Assembly (NCBI RefSeq): GCF_002549775.1
Contig: NZ_NMTR01000021.1
Coordinates: 744,001-808,000, forward strand
Length of the DNA: 64,000 bases
Direction: 5' to 3'
Source of the DNA: Faecalibacterium langellae
GTDB taxonomy: Bacteria; Bacillota; Clostridia; Oscillospirales; Ruminococcaceae
The first letter of the stretch is position 1, and the number at the start of each line of letters is the position of its first letter. Below, piece after piece: positions 35,357-44,285 of this stretch. The position numbers were made by a program, and so were the translations under genes. The notes under the pieces were generated by a model that searched no databases, was not told where the DNA came from, and saw nothing but the letters and a program-made list of their open reading frames with translations.

Positions 35357-36664
35357 ATGAATCAACATGAAGCCTCGCCCCGCCGCCGCCCTTCCGCAAA
35401 GCGGCGGGCCAAAAAGCAGGCGCTCTGGACACTGGGGGCAGCCGCCGCGGTCATTCTGCTGTGCATCGCCTGCCTGCCGCGTCTTTTGTTCCAGGGGACG
35501 ATCCCTGTGGCAGACTCGGCAAGCGTCGCTGCACTTCCGGCCCGTGCTGAGGAAACCGCAGGCTCCGTCCCGGAGGAAACACCCGAACCCGAAAAGGAGC
35601 CGGAACCAGTGGTGGAGACGATCCGCTTTTCTGCAACGGGCGACGACCTGATCCATTCGCCGATCTACAAACAGGCGCAGCGCCGCGCCACCGGCACCGA
35701 AAAATACAGCTTTGACTACTGCTATGAGCACATCGCGCCTTTCTATGCACAGCAGGATGTCAACTGGATCAACCAGGAAACGCTCTGCAACGATGAGCTG
35801 GAGCCTTCCAGTTATCCCTGCTTCTCCACGCCGGGTGACTGCGCACGGGCACTTTACCGCGCCGGAGTCCGGGTGTTCAGCCTTTCCAACAACCACACCT
35901 ATGACAAGGGTGCAGCAGGCATTGCAGCGACCCTGCGTTTCTGGGAGAGTATGCCGGAAGACGTTGTGACCACAGGCCTCTGGCGCGGCACGGAGGATTA
36001 CGGCCGCATCCCGCTGCAGACCATCAACGGCGTGACCATCGCCTACCTTTCCTACACAGAGCACACAAACGGCATCCCGCAAAGCAGTGCCATGCCCGCC
36101 AATATCATCTACACCAGCCAGACCGATGTGATCGAGCAGCAGGTGCGTGCGGCACGGCAGCAGGCGGACTTTGTGGTGGTGGGCGTGCACTGGGGCGTGG
36201 AAAACAGCCACACCATCGTGGATTCGCAGCGAACTTTGGCACAAAACCTCGCCAACTGGGGCGCGGACCTGATCATTGGCACCCATCCGCATGTGCTGCA
36301 GGATGCCGAGTGGCTCACAGCGGAGGATGGCCGGAAGGTGTTCACTGCCTACTCGCTGGGGAATTTTCTCAGCACGCAGAACCAGCCGGATCAGCTGGTG
36401 GGTGCGATCCTGACGGTGCAGCTGCAGAAGGTGACGGACCCGGACGGCAGTGCGCAGTGCACCGTGCTGGAGCCGAAGCTCCACCCCACCGTCACGCATT
36501 ATGATGCAGGCAAATCCAACGTGCGGACCTATCTGCTGGCAGATTACACCGATGCATTGGCCAAGGCACACGGCGTGCGGGAAGCTTACCCGGCGTTCAG
36601 CCTGGAGGCGGTCCGCAGCATCGTGCAGCAGAACATTACCGGCGATTTTCTGGCATCCACGTAA
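35357..36664 (+). CDS. CapA family (poly-gamma-glutamate synthesis type) protein
   Basis: 435 residues. A basic N-terminus and one membrane helix (about residues 24-42) are followed by a Pro/Glu-rich linker and a calcineurin-like domain with SATGDDLIHSP, SLSNNHTYDKG, VVGVHWGVE and IIGTHPHVLQ. Domain faces outward. CapA/PgsA proteins are linked to capsule polyglutamate, but pgsB/C are not nearby, so the substrate is unknown. ATG at 35357 is preferred; a GTG nine bases earlier is too close to the GAAAG sequence. Confidence 0.82.
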   Translation: MNQHEASPRRRPSAKRRAKKQALWTLGAAAAVILLCIACLPRLLFQGTIPVADSASVAALPARAEETAGSVPEETPEPEKEPEPVVETIRFSATGDDLIHSPIYKQAQRRATGTEKYSFDYCYEHIAPFYAQQDVNWINQETLCNDELEPSSYPCFSTPGDCARALYRAGVRVFSLSNNHTYDKGAAGIAATLRFWESMPEDVVTTGLWRGTEDYGRIPLQTINGVTIAYLSYTEHTNGIPQSSAMPANIIYTSQTDVIEQQVRAARQQADFVVVGVHWGVENSHTIVDSQRTLAQNLANWGADLIIGTHPHVLQDAEWLTAEDGRKVFTAYSLGNFLSTQNQPDQLVGAILTVQLQKVTDPDGSAQCTVLEPKLHPTVTHYDAGKSNVRTYLLADYTDALAKAHGVREAYPAFSLEAVRSIVQQNITGDFLAST

Positions 36665-36792
36665 AACCCCATCCGAATTCAAGGACCCTTGCATTCCAAA
36701 ACGGCATATTTGCTATGCGGTCCAACGATGTTGCCGTCTCATCCAAAAAGGATCGCTCAAAGCGCCCGGTCCCGGGCAGAACGGAGGCTCTT

Positions 36793-37260
36793 ATGTACGG
36801 AGTATCGAAGATCAACATTGAACCCAGCCTGATGATGATTAGCGTGCAGGATGTTGAGTTCAAAGGCAATGGCCTGGCACGTTACCTGCAGATCTTTGCC
36901 GACAACGGCGTTGTCGTGGATATGATCAGCCAGAGTGCTCCCCACGGCACGACCATTGATTTCAGCTTTACGGCATCCAGCAGCGACCTGCCGCTGGTGA
37001 TGAAGGCGATCTCGGCCGCAAACCTGGATAAGGACGCAAAGGCTTCTCCCCTGATCAGTGTCGGCTACTCCAAGCTGAACCTGTTTGGCGAGGAGATGGT
37101 CACCAGCTGCGGCGTAGCTGCCCGCGCGCTGAATGCCCTTGCAATTGCTGGCATCGAGGTGCTTCTGGTCACGACCAGTGACCTGGATATTTCTCTGCTG
37201 GTCCATGCAGAAAATGAAGATGCCGCTTATGAAGCACTGAAAAAGGCATACGAGCTCTGA
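36793..37260 (+). CDS. Free-standing ACT-domain protein (aspartokinase regulatory-type)
   Basis: 155 residues with two ACT-like halves. VSKINIEPSLMMISVQDVEF and the second half ALNALAIAGIEVLLVTTSDLDISLLV resemble the C-terminal regulatory region of aspartokinase. No kinase domain is encoded in frame upstream. GGAGG lies five bases before the ATG. Position after asd-dapA-dapB suggests lysine or threonine sensing. It could pair with a separate catalytic aspartokinase, or serve as an independent amino acid sensor. Confidence 0.75.
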   Translation: MYGVSKINIEPSLMMISVQDVEFKGNGLARYLQIFADNGVVVDMISQSAPHGTTIDFSFTASSSDLPLVMKAISAANLDKDAKASPLISVGYSKLNLFGEEMVTSCGVAARALNALAIAGIEVLLVTTSDLDISLLVHAENEDAAYEALKKAYEL

Positions 37261-37276
37261 TTTTTTCATCCTGCGC

Positions 37277-37313
37277 GAGACCCGGACATGCAGTTTGCTG
37301 CGGTCCGGGTCTC
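37277..37313 (+). terminator. Hairpin after the ACT gene
   Basis: GAGACCCGGAC pairs perfectly with GTCCGGGTCTC and a second stem GCAG/CTGC lies inside. The T tract is weak, so it may be a partial terminator. Confidence 0.55.
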
Positions 37314-37376
37314 CTTCGCGTTCATTTGAAATGTGAAATGCTCGCTGCTGCGAGAAAACGATTGGGAGAAGTTTCT

Positions 37377-38174
37377 ATGAGCAAATATGATGATCTTGCC
37401 AGAATCATCATTCAAGATGTCGGCGGCCGCGCAAACATTGCATCGCTGACCCATTGTGCGACCCGGCTGCGGTTCCGGCTCCTGGATGAAAGCAAGGCAC
37501 AGACGAGTGCCCTGTCTGGCACTGCCGGTGTCGTGACTGTCATTCGCAGCGGCAGGCAGTATATGGTCGTGATCGGGCGTCATGTCACGGAAGTTTATGA
37601 TGCCGTCTGCCGCGCAGCGCATCTTGATGGCAAAGGAAGACCGGCAGGTGCCGCCCACCCGGCCGCTGCATTTCTGGCGCGGCTTTTTCATCGCGGCCGC
37701 AAAATGGAACCGACTGCCGCCGACGGTATCCTGATCTATGCACCTGTTTCCGGCAGAGTGCGCCCCCTGCCCCGGATCGAGGATCCGGTCTTTTCCAGCG
37801 AAGCACTGGGTAAAGGCTGCGCCATTGAGCCGTCCGGCGATGCCATCGTGGCACCGTTTGACGGCGTTGTGGAGCAGATCGCGCAGACGAAGCATGCCGT
37901 CGGCCTGCGCAGCGAAACCGGAGTTGAACTTCTGATCCATGTTGGCATGGATACCGTGGAACTGAAAGGCCTGGGCTTTGCCCCGCAGGTGCAAGTGGGC
38001 GACAGGGTAAAGCAGGGTCAGCTTCTTCTGAAGTTCAACCGCACCGCAATTGCAGCCGCCGGATACCGCGTGACCACGCCGGTCGTTGTGACCAATACCG
38101 CCGCATTTAAATCTGTGCAGGTCATTGCCAGCGGCACCGTGACCGAAGGACAAAAACTACTGCTGCTTTGCTGA
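37377..38174 (+). CDS. PTS EIIB-EIIA fusion protein lacking EIIC
   Basis: 265 residues. The N-terminal glucose/beta-glucoside-type EIIB has the phospho-Cys in LTHCATRLRF (about residue 27). A ~30-residue basic linker leads to a Crr-type EIIA with APFDGVV and the phospho-His in LLIHVGMDTVEL (about residue 190). No membrane EIIC is encoded here or adjacent. It could phosphorylate a sugar with an unlinked EIIC or act as a regulatory phosphorelay. GGGAGAA precedes the ATG. Confidence 0.85.
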   Translation: MSKYDDLARIIIQDVGGRANIASLTHCATRLRFRLLDESKAQTSALSGTAGVVTVIRSGRQYMVVIGRHVTEVYDAVCRAAHLDGKGRPAGAAHPAAAFLARLFHRGRKMEPTAADGILIYAPVSGRVRPLPRIEDPVFSSEALGKGCAIEPSGDAIVAPFDGVVEQIAQTKHAVGLRSETGVELLIHVGMDTVELKGLGFAPQVQVGDRVKQGQLLLKFNRTAIAAAGYRVTTPVVVTNTAAFKSVQVIASGTVTEGQKLLLLC

Positions 38175-38222
38175 CAGGCCCCTGCCGCATCTTCTGGCAA
38201 AAAACAAAATCACCGAAGACAC

Positions 38223-38259
38223 AAAGACCCCTGCTCGCTTGAAGTGAGCAGGGGTCTTT
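38223..38259 (+). terminator. Terminator after the PTS gene
   Basis: AAAGACCCCTGCTC pairs perfectly with GAGCAGGGGTCTTT; works in the plus direction and possibly both. Confidence 0.8.
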
Positions 38260-38263
38260 GCAT

Positions 38264-38305
38264 ATAAAAAATCCCACGCTGCGGCAAAGCAAAGCGCAGC
38301 GTGGG
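38264..38305 (-). terminator. Terminator of uxuA-uxuB
   Basis: Minus strand CCCACGCTGCG pairs perfectly with CGCAGCGTGGG and is followed by ATTTTTTAT, 31 bases after the uxuB stop codon. Confidence 0.85.
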
Positions 38306-38335
38306 AACGAAGATAGCTTAGTGCAACTCAGGCAA

Positions 38336-39922
38336 TCAGCGAGCCAGGGTGTACTTGTGCAGGGTCTTGCGCACAGCGCCGGGGCCTGCGAACAGCTCTT
38401 TGGCCATAGACTCGATCTTCTCGCCCAGACCAACGGCATACAGGTCAACGCCGAACACATCGGTGCGGCTGTACAGCTGCTTCAGGCAGCTGAAGTCCTG
38501 CTCGCCTTCCTTGACTTCCAGTGGAGCCACGATTGCCTGCAGCTCAGCCAGCAGCGGATCGGTGGAGGGCTCGAAAGCCTGACCGTTATCGTCGATGCCC
38601 TTCAGGTAGCGGGCATAACCTGCCAGTACCAGCGGGATCAGAATCAGATTGGACTTGTCCAGACCGCGTGCCTCGTATGCCTTGATGGTCTCGCCGAAGC
38701 GGATGGCCAGCTTCTGAGAGGTATCGGTTGCGATACGCTGGGGAGCATCGGGCATGAAGGGGTTAGGCAGACGACGGTTGATGACAGCGCCGATGAACTC
38801 GTAGGGGTTCAGCACACCGGGATCGACCACGACGGGCATAGCCTCAATGTAACCGATCTTCTGGATGAAGGCACGCAGGTCTTCATCAGCCATCTCGGCA
38901 GAAATCAGGGTGTAGCCCAGCATGCAGCCGTAGATGGACATTGCGGTGTGCAGCGGGTTCAGGCAGGTGCAGACCTTCATCTTCTCGATCTTATCGACGG
39001 TCTCACGGTCGCAGTACAGCACGCCGCCCAGTTCCAGCGGAGGACGACCATTGGTGTAGTGGTCCTCGATGCACAGGTACTGGGTCTCCTCGGCGTTGAC
39101 GAAGGGAGCGGTGAAGGTGTGCTTCTCGGTGACGATGGTGTAGTTATCCTCAAAGCCGTCGTCAGCCAGCATCTTCTGCACCTTTGCGTCCGGGCGCGGG
39201 GTGATCTTGTCGATCATGCTCCAGGGGAAGGTGACCTTGGTCTCGTCCTGCACGTATGCCAGGAACTCAGCGGGCACCAGACCCTGCTCCACCCACTTAG
39301 CGGCGTAGGTGTGGACAGCATTCTTGACCTTGTCGCCGTTGTGAGAGCAGTTATCCATGCTCTGGACGGTCAGCGGCAGCTTGCCGGCCTTGAAGCGCTC
39401 GTACAGCAGAGCGGTGACCTTGCCCATGGCCAACACGGGGGTCAGGCCGCGCTCCAGATCAGCAGGAGCAACGCCGTAGCCTTTCTCGGTGATGGTGAAG
39501 GAGATCATCTGCAGACTGGGGTTCTGGAAGATCTCGACCAGACGTGCCCAGTCCTCAGTGAAGGAAGGATCAGCCTTCAGGCTCTCAGTAACGGAAGCCA
39601 CGACCTTCTTCTCGATCTCGCCGGTGGACTTCAGGCAGACCAGCAGGCTCATGTTGTCGTAGGGACGATAAGCCTTGTCGATGATCTCGTAGTCGAAGCT
39701 CTCGGCCACGATGACACCGCGGTCATACTCGCCGCTGTTCAGTGCATCGTTCAGCACTGCTGCGGGGAAAGCGCGGAAAATGTTGCCTGCACCGAAGTGC
39801 ACCCAAGTGGGCTCGGCGTGGGTCTTGGCCTTGACGGCCTCGATGTCAAACTTGGGCAGCTCGTAGCCCTTTTCTGCCCACTCGGCGGACAGATTGCCGT
39901 TCTTAATATCAGTCAGCTTCAT
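38336..39922 (-). CDS. uxuB: Mannitol dehydrogenase family protein, probable fructuronate reductase
   Basis: 528 residues of the long-chain mannitol dehydrogenase family. The N-terminal nucleotide-binding part has WVHFGAGNIFRAF, and catalytic Lys/Asn segments ITPRPDAKVQ and a MDNCSHNGDKV motif lie in the middle. With the adjacent mannonate dehydratase it likely interconverts fructuronate and mannonate in hexuronate breakdown. It follows uxuA after five bases, so one operon. Codon use is very biased, suggesting high expression. Confidence 0.88.
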   Translation of the reverse strand: MKLTDIKNGNLSAEWAEKGYELPKFDIEAVKAKTHAEPTWVHFGAGNIFRAFPAAVLNDALNSGEYDRGVIVAESFDYEIIDKAYRPYDNMSLLVCLKSTGEIEKKVVASVTESLKADPSFTEDWARLVEIFQNPSLQMISFTITEKGYGVAPADLERGLTPVLAMGKVTALLYERFKAGKLPLTVQSMDNCSHNGDKVKNAVHTYAAKWVEQGLVPAEFLAYVQDETKVTFPWSMIDKITPRPDAKVQKMLADDGFEDNYTIVTEKHTFTAPFVNAEETQYLCIEDHYTNGRPPLELGGVLYCDRETVDKIEKMKVCTCLNPLHTAMSIYGCMLGYTLISAEMADEDLRAFIQKIGYIEAMPVVVDPGVLNPYEFIGAVINRRLPNPFMPDAPQRIATDTSQKLAIRFGETIKAYEARGLDKSNLILIPLVLAGYARYLKGIDDNGQAFEPSTDPLLAELQAIVAPLEVKEGEQDFSCLKQLYSRTDVFGVDLYAVGLGEKIESMAKELFAGPGAVRKTLHKYTLAR

Positions 39923-39927
39923 GATAA

Positions 39928-41025
39928 TCAGCCCTTCTTTTCCTCATCCAGACGATCCAGCAGATCCCATACACCCAGCATATACTGAATGCCCAGAGCA
40001 CGGTCATACTTGCCATAGCCGGGACGGCAGCTGCCGGGGCCTTCCTCCCACAGCTGACGGCCGTGGTCGGGACGGATGTAGCCCTCAAAGCCGCAGTCAT
40101 GGTAAGCGCGCAGGATCTCGATGATGCCGGTCTCGCCGCAGCAATCGCGGTGAGCAGCCTCGCAGAAATCGCCGTTCTCGAAGTGATGGATGTTGCGGAT
40201 GTGGGCAAATGCAATACGGTCGCAGTGCTTGCGGACGATGGCAGCAACATTGTTGTTGGGGTTTGCGTTCAGGCTGCCAGAGCACAGAGTCAGGCAGTTG
40301 TACGGATCGTCCACCATGCTCAGGAAGCGGTCGATGGCGTCAGAATCGGTCAGCAGACGAGGCAGGCCGAAGATATCCCAAGGAGGATCATCCTGATGGA
40401 TGGCCATCTTGATATCGCACTCGTGACAGGTGGGCATGATAGCTTCCAGGAAGTACTTCAGGTTCTCCCACAGCTTTTCTTTGGTGACAGGAGCGTAAGC
40501 CTTGAACAGCTCATCCAGCTTTGCCATACGCTCGGGTTCCCAGCCGGGGAAGGTCATGTTGTACTTCTCGGTGAAGGACATGATGTACTCAGCCATGGAC
40601 TTGTAGTCGTCCTTGATCTTTGCCTTCTCGTAGAACAGAGCGGTGGAACCGTCGCCCACGGGATGGAACAGATCGGTGCGGGTCCAGTCGAAGACCGGCA
40701 TGAAGTTGTAGCAGATGACCTTGACACCGAACTTGGACAGGTTGCGGATGCACTGCTTGTAGTTCTCGATGTACTTGTCGCGGGTGGGCAGACCGATCTT
40801 GATGTCATCGTGGACATTGACGGACTCGACCACATCCATATCGAAGCCGTAAGCGTGGATCTGATCGGCGACCTTCTGGATCTCGTCGATCTCCCAAATC
40901 TCGCCGGGCATCTTGTTGTGCAGTGCCCAGACGATGCTGGTCACACCAGGGATCTGCTTGATGTCGCTCAGGCTGACGGGGTCATTGCCCTCGCCATACC
41001 AGCGCCAACCCATTTTCATAGGCAT
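39928..41025 (-). CDS. uxuA: Mannonate dehydratase
   Basis: 365 residues. MGWRWYGEGNDPVSL at the N-terminus, MAIHQDDPPW (about residue 205) and the metal-site CSGSLNANP segment match UxuA. It dehydrates D-mannonate to 2-keto-3-deoxygluconate in the cytoplasm. GGAGG precedes the ATG. A promoter and a possible operator lie upstream; a small CGCGGC/GCCGCG hairpin is in the leader at 41071-41087. Confidence 0.93.
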   Translation of the reverse strand: MPMKMGWRWYGEGNDPVSLSDIKQIPGVTSIVWALHNKMPGEIWEIDEIQKVADQIHAYGFDMDVVESVNVHDDIKIGLPTRDKYIENYKQCIRNLSKFGVKVICYNFMPVFDWTRTDLFHPVGDGSTALFYEKAKIKDDYKSMAEYIMSFTEKYNMTFPGWEPERMAKLDELFKAYAPVTKEKLWENLKYFLEAIMPTCHECDIKMAIHQDDPPWDIFGLPRLLTDSDAIDRFLSMVDDPYNCLTLCSGSLNANPNNNVAAIVRKHCDRIAFAHIRNIHHFENGDFCEAAHRDCCGETGIIEILRAYHDCGFEGYIRPDHGRQLWEEGPGSCRPGYGKYDRALGIQYMLGVWDLLDRLDEEKKG

Positions 41026-41100
41026 AGTGGGTTCCTCCTGATTTTTATTTCTTTTTAGCCTTGCTTTTCACGCGGCCTTGTGCCGCGCTCTCTGACTTAT

Positions 41101-41129
41101 ATTCTAGTATATCAGTGTTCTTTTTTCAA
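41101..41129 (-). promoter_or_regulatory. Promoter of uxuA-uxuB
   Basis: Minus strand TTGAAA, 17-base spacer, TAGAAT. Confidence 0.75.
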
Positions 41130-41410
41130 TGGACGCAATGCCGAATTTCCGTGTTTATTCTTGTATACTTTAGACAAAAGGACGAAAAAGCCCCTTTTTC
41201 TCCGGCAAATTCGCTTATATCCGATTTTTTGCCAGGTCTTTCTTGTGCAGGATTGCCATATTTTTATCAAGCATTTTTGGGCTGCACTTCACACAACTGA
41301 AATGGCAGTTGTATCCTTCGCGCCGTACAAGTCTTCTCCCCTGCCGGGATTTTCGCGACGGCTGATATGTCTTTTTATAACCTTATATAATAGGAGCGGC
41401 AACGGATGCA
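41130..41410. other. Intergenic region between uxuA and the glycan cluster
   Basis: No gene supported in about 280 bases. It holds the dyad at 41161-41177 and some T-rich sequence; the short open frames have no ribosome binding site. Confidence 0.6.
41161..41177. promoter_or_regulatory. Candidate hexuronate-regulator operator
   Basis: TTGTATACTTTAGACAA is a dyad of the form TTGTnTA-N3-TAnACAA, 32 bases upstream of the uxuA -35 box. The half-site resembles TTGTATAC-type operators of GntR-family uronate regulators. The regulator gene is not in this window. Confidence 0.5.
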
Positions 41411-41455
41411 CAAAAGCCCTTTGCACCCACCGCAGCGCAGGTACAAAGGGCTTTG
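41411..41455 (-). terminator. Terminator of the glycan cluster
   Basis: Minus strand CAAAGCCCTTTG pairs with CAAAGGGCTTTTG across a 20-base loop, four bases after the aminotransferase stop codon. Confidence 0.75.
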
Positions 41456-41459
41456 CGTG

Positions 41460-42569
41460 TTACCGTCTCAGTTCCAGAACGATCTTGCAGATGCGATCCA
41501 CATCTTCCAGTGCGAGGTCAGAATACAGCGGCAGGGTCAGCACCCGCTTTGCCACATGCAGAGCCACCGGCGTCTCGTCCACGTCATACTTGTTGTGGAA
41601 GCATTCAAAGGTGTTCGTCAGCGGGTAGAAATACTTCCGTGCGCCGATGCCGTTTTTCGCCAGCGCGTCATCCACCTCGTTGCGGCTGGCACCAAACAGC
41701 TTTTCGTCAAACACCACCGGGAAGTACGCGTAATTGGAACGCACTTCCGGCTGCGGCCGACTCAGGTGCAGACCTTCGACTCCTTCCAGATGCTCGAGGT
41801 AGCGCTCCACCACAACTTTGCGTTTGGCGATTTCCTCGTCCACATGGCGCAGGTTACACAGGCCCATGGCCGCGCAGAACTCATTCATTTTGGCGTTTGC
41901 ACCCACAGCATCCACTTCTTCCGGGCCGTGGATGCCAAAATTTTTCAGCTCATACAGGCGGCGGCCCATCTCCGGGTCGCGGTAACAGACCGCACCACCC
42001 TCGATGGTATTGAACACCTTTGTGGCGTGGAAACTGAAACAGGATGCATCCCCAAAATTGCCGATGCCGCGGCCCTTGTAGGTCTCGCCGAAGGTATGGG
42101 CGGCATCGTACACAACCTTGAGCTCATACTTGTGGGCGATGCGCTCGATCTCCTCCATATTGCAGATGTTGCCATAGACATGCACCGGCAGGATGGCACA
42201 GGTGCGGTCGGTAATGAGCCGCTCGATCCGGGTCACGTCCATGGTGTAGGTCTCCGGGTCGATATCGCAGAACACCGGTTCCAGCCCGTTGCGTACGATG
42301 GCGTGGGTGGTGGACGCAAAGGTGAACGGCGTCGTGATGACCTCGCCCTGCAGGTTCATTGCCTGCAGCGAAAGCTCCAGCGCCATGTGGCCGTTGGTCA
42401 GCAGTTCCACATTGGGCACGCCCATGTACTTCTGCAGTTCGAGCTGAAATGCTTCGTGCTTCTCGCCCATGTTGGTCAGCCAGTGGCTCTCCCAGATGGG
42501 GCGGATTTCTTCGATGTATTCCTCCATGGTCGGCATGGAAGACCGCGTCACTAAAATCTGTTCAGACAT
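41460..42569 (-). CDS. DegT/DnrJ/EryC1/StrS family sugar aminotransferase
   Basis: 369 residues. PLP enzyme with NGHMALELSLQAM, DAAHTFGE and the PLP lysine in FSFHATKVFNTIEGG (about residue 185). These enzymes transfer an amino group to a nucleotide-linked keto sugar. The start ATG at 42569 overlaps the end of the GNAT gene by eight bases and follows AGAGGA. With the neighbouring acetyltransferase it could build an acetamido sugar for a surface glycan. Confidence 0.87.
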   Translation of the reverse strand: MSEQILVTRSSMPTMEEYIEEIRPIWESHWLTNMGEKHEAFQLELQKYMGVPNVELLTNGHMALELSLQAMNLQGEVITTPFTFASTTHAIVRNGLEPVFCDIDPETYTMDVTRIERLITDRTCAILPVHVYGNICNMEEIERIAHKYELKVVYDAAHTFGETYKGRGIGNFGDASCFSFHATKVFNTIEGGAVCYRDPEMGRRLYELKNFGIHGPEEVDAVGANAKMNEFCAAMGLCNLRHVDEEIAKRKVVVERYLEHLEGVEGLHLSRPQPEVRSNYAYFPVVFDEKLFGASRNEVDDALAKNGIGARKYFYPLTNTFECFHNKYDVDETPVALHVAKRVLTLPLYSDLALEDVDRICKIVLELRR

Positions 42570-43056
42570 CGTGCGTATCCTCTGTCCATTCATCCGATGC
42601 ATTTTCCAGCATTTTGGCGCAGATCATGCTTTCTGGCCGCATTTCCACCGGAACATACCCGTTTTTTCGATAAAAACTCCTGGCCGAACCGTTTGCCTTT
42701 GAAACTTCCAGCCATACGGTACGCATCCCGCAATCTTTTGCCGTGTGCTCAACATATGTCAGCAGCTCTTTCCCGCAGCCTTTTCCCTGCATGTCCGGGT
42801 ATACCGCGATCATGGACAAGTAGCCTTTCCGCTCCACATGGTCGTTGCAGTAAAACGCCGCAAAGCCCACTGCCCGGCCATCTTCCGGTATAAAAACGAC
42901 CTTTCCGTGCTGAAAGAACTTTTCTGCCATTGCTGCACGAAATGCTTTCCCTCGTTTTAGCGACGGCAGGACCATATGAAATCGTTCCAGAAGGGCCTGG
43001 ATCTCATCCGGCGTCCGGCACAGCACGATCCTTTCCTGCATTGCGCCCTCATTCAT
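42562..43056 (-). CDS. GNAT family N-acetyltransferase
   Basis: 164 residues with the GNAT acetyl-CoA motif MIAVYPDMQGKGCGKELL and a C-terminal FYRKNGYVPVEM motif. Overlaps both neighbours by eight bases, so it is translated as part of the cluster. The substrate could be the amino sugar made by the aminotransferase, or an amino acid attached by the ATP-grasp protein. An internal ATG at 43041 is an alternative start. Confidence 0.78.
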   Translation of the reverse strand: MNEGAMQERIVLCRTPDEIQALLERFHMVLPSLKRGKAFRAAMAEKFFQHGKVVFIPEDGRAVGFAAFYCNDHVERKGYLSMIAVYPDMQGKGCGKELLTYVEHTAKDCGMRTVWLEVSKANGSARSFYRKNGYVPVEMRPESMICAKMLENASDEWTEDTHDV

Positions 43057-44269
43057 GTTCGCTGCCTCGCACTTCGACCGTGATATAACGGGAAATATCG
43101 TCAAGATATCGCTGCATTTCCTCTGCCGACGGGAACTTCATAAAAACAATGCCAAGGCATTTTGAGGCGTTGTCAAAAAATTCAACTGCATCTCCCGGCT
43201 TTTTGTACAGACACTTGCGGTAAATATAGCGCTCAAGCTCCGGCGCGAAGCGGACACCTTGATAAACGCCGCTGCGGTCACTGTGCAGATTGTGCGTAGC
43301 ATAAAATCCGGTCGGCGCATGGAACCCGCCGTGGATGGACAGCCCCATGGCAGCTTCGATGGACATTTCTGCAGCGTTCACGCCAAACAGATCGCCCAAA
43401 AGCTCCGGTATCATATTGCCGCCGCTGCGCGGCCCCACATCAATGAGAAAGACCCGGTTTTCTTTGTCCACGATCAACTCCACATTCATCGGCCCATTGC
43501 GGATCCCGAGTTTTTCCACCATGGCAGACAAGGTATCTTTCACGCGCCGAATGTCGCCCGCTTCCAATCGCAGCGGATAGCTTTTGCCCACAGGGACCAG
43601 CGGGTTGACGCGCGGGTCTCTGTGGCAGTTCAGCAGCCCCCACAAAACGATTTTTCCGTCTTTTACAAAAACATCGCCGCCTATCAGGAAGGGATGTTTT
43701 TGTTCCACAAACTCCTCTATCACGATGCGGTGGCAGCGCGAGAAGGAAAAAGCAAATTCAGCCGCACGCTCCAGACCATCTGCCGAACGAAGCACGGTCG
43801 CACCCTTGCTGCCGGAAGAATCCACCGGCTTGACGATGACCGGGTAGTGAAACTGTTCCCGTTTCTTCAGGACCGTTTCCATGTCCGGGCATCCCCATGC
43901 ACTCGGTGCTGCGAAACCATTTTCCACAAGAAATTTGCGGAACTTGTCTTTGCTGCAGAGGGTCACCACCGATTTATACGGATTCCCCGGCAGGCCAAGT
44001 TTCTCGGCCACATATGCCGCTGTGGGAGCCGCCGGGTCAGAAGCATAGGCCAAAACGCCATCCACCTGTTCTCTGCGGGCCACCTTCAGCACAGCCTGCT
44101 CATCGGTCGTGCTGACGAGGTAAAACCGGTCTGCCTCGCATCGGCCCGGATTATCCGGCAGATAATCGCACAGGATCGTTTCGCACCCCAGCCGTTTTGC
44201 GGTTTTGATCGCAATGACCTGCTGTGCAGAGCCGCCCAGAAGAAGAAGCTTTTTCGGCACTCCTCTCAC
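43049..44269 (-). CDS. ATP-grasp ligase of the glycan cluster
   Basis: 406 residues. A preATP-grasp domain (KLLLLGGSAQQVIAIKTAKRLG) is followed by the ATP-grasp fold with VIVKPVDSSGSKGATVL (about residues 155-171) and the metal-binding end FLIDVGPRSGGNMIP (about residue 290). Such ligases join a carboxylate to an amine or similar group. In a glycan cluster this could decorate a sugar or make an amino acid derivative. GTG start at 44269 is tentative; GTG at 44260 is also possible. Confidence 0.78.
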   Translation of the reverse strand: MRGVPKKLLLLGGSAQQVIAIKTAKRLGCETILCDYLPDNPGRCEADRFYLVSTTDEQAVLKVARREQVDGVLAYASDPAAPTAAYVAEKLGLPGNPYKSVVTLCSKDKFRKFLVENGFAAPSAWGCPDMETVLKKREQFHYPVIVKPVDSSGSKGATVLRSADGLERAAEFAFSFSRCHRIVIEEFVEQKHPFLIGGDVFVKDGKIVLWGLLNCHRDPRVNPLVPVGKSYPLRLEAGDIRRVKDTLSAMVEKLGIRNGPMNVELIVDKENRVFLIDVGPRSGGNMIPELLGDLFGVNAAEMSIEAAMGLSIHGGFHAPTGFYATHNLHSDRSGVYQGVRFAPELERYIYRKCLYKKPGDAVEFFDNASKCLGIVFMKFPSAEEMQRYLDDISRYITVEVRGSEHE

Positions 44270-44285
44270 GTTCCTTTCCCGTCGC

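Noticed and set aside
38258-39988. A 576-codon plus-strand frame opposite uxuB
   Set aside because: Antisense shadow of a conserved, highly codon-biased gene; starts inside a terminator hairpin and has no ribosome binding site.
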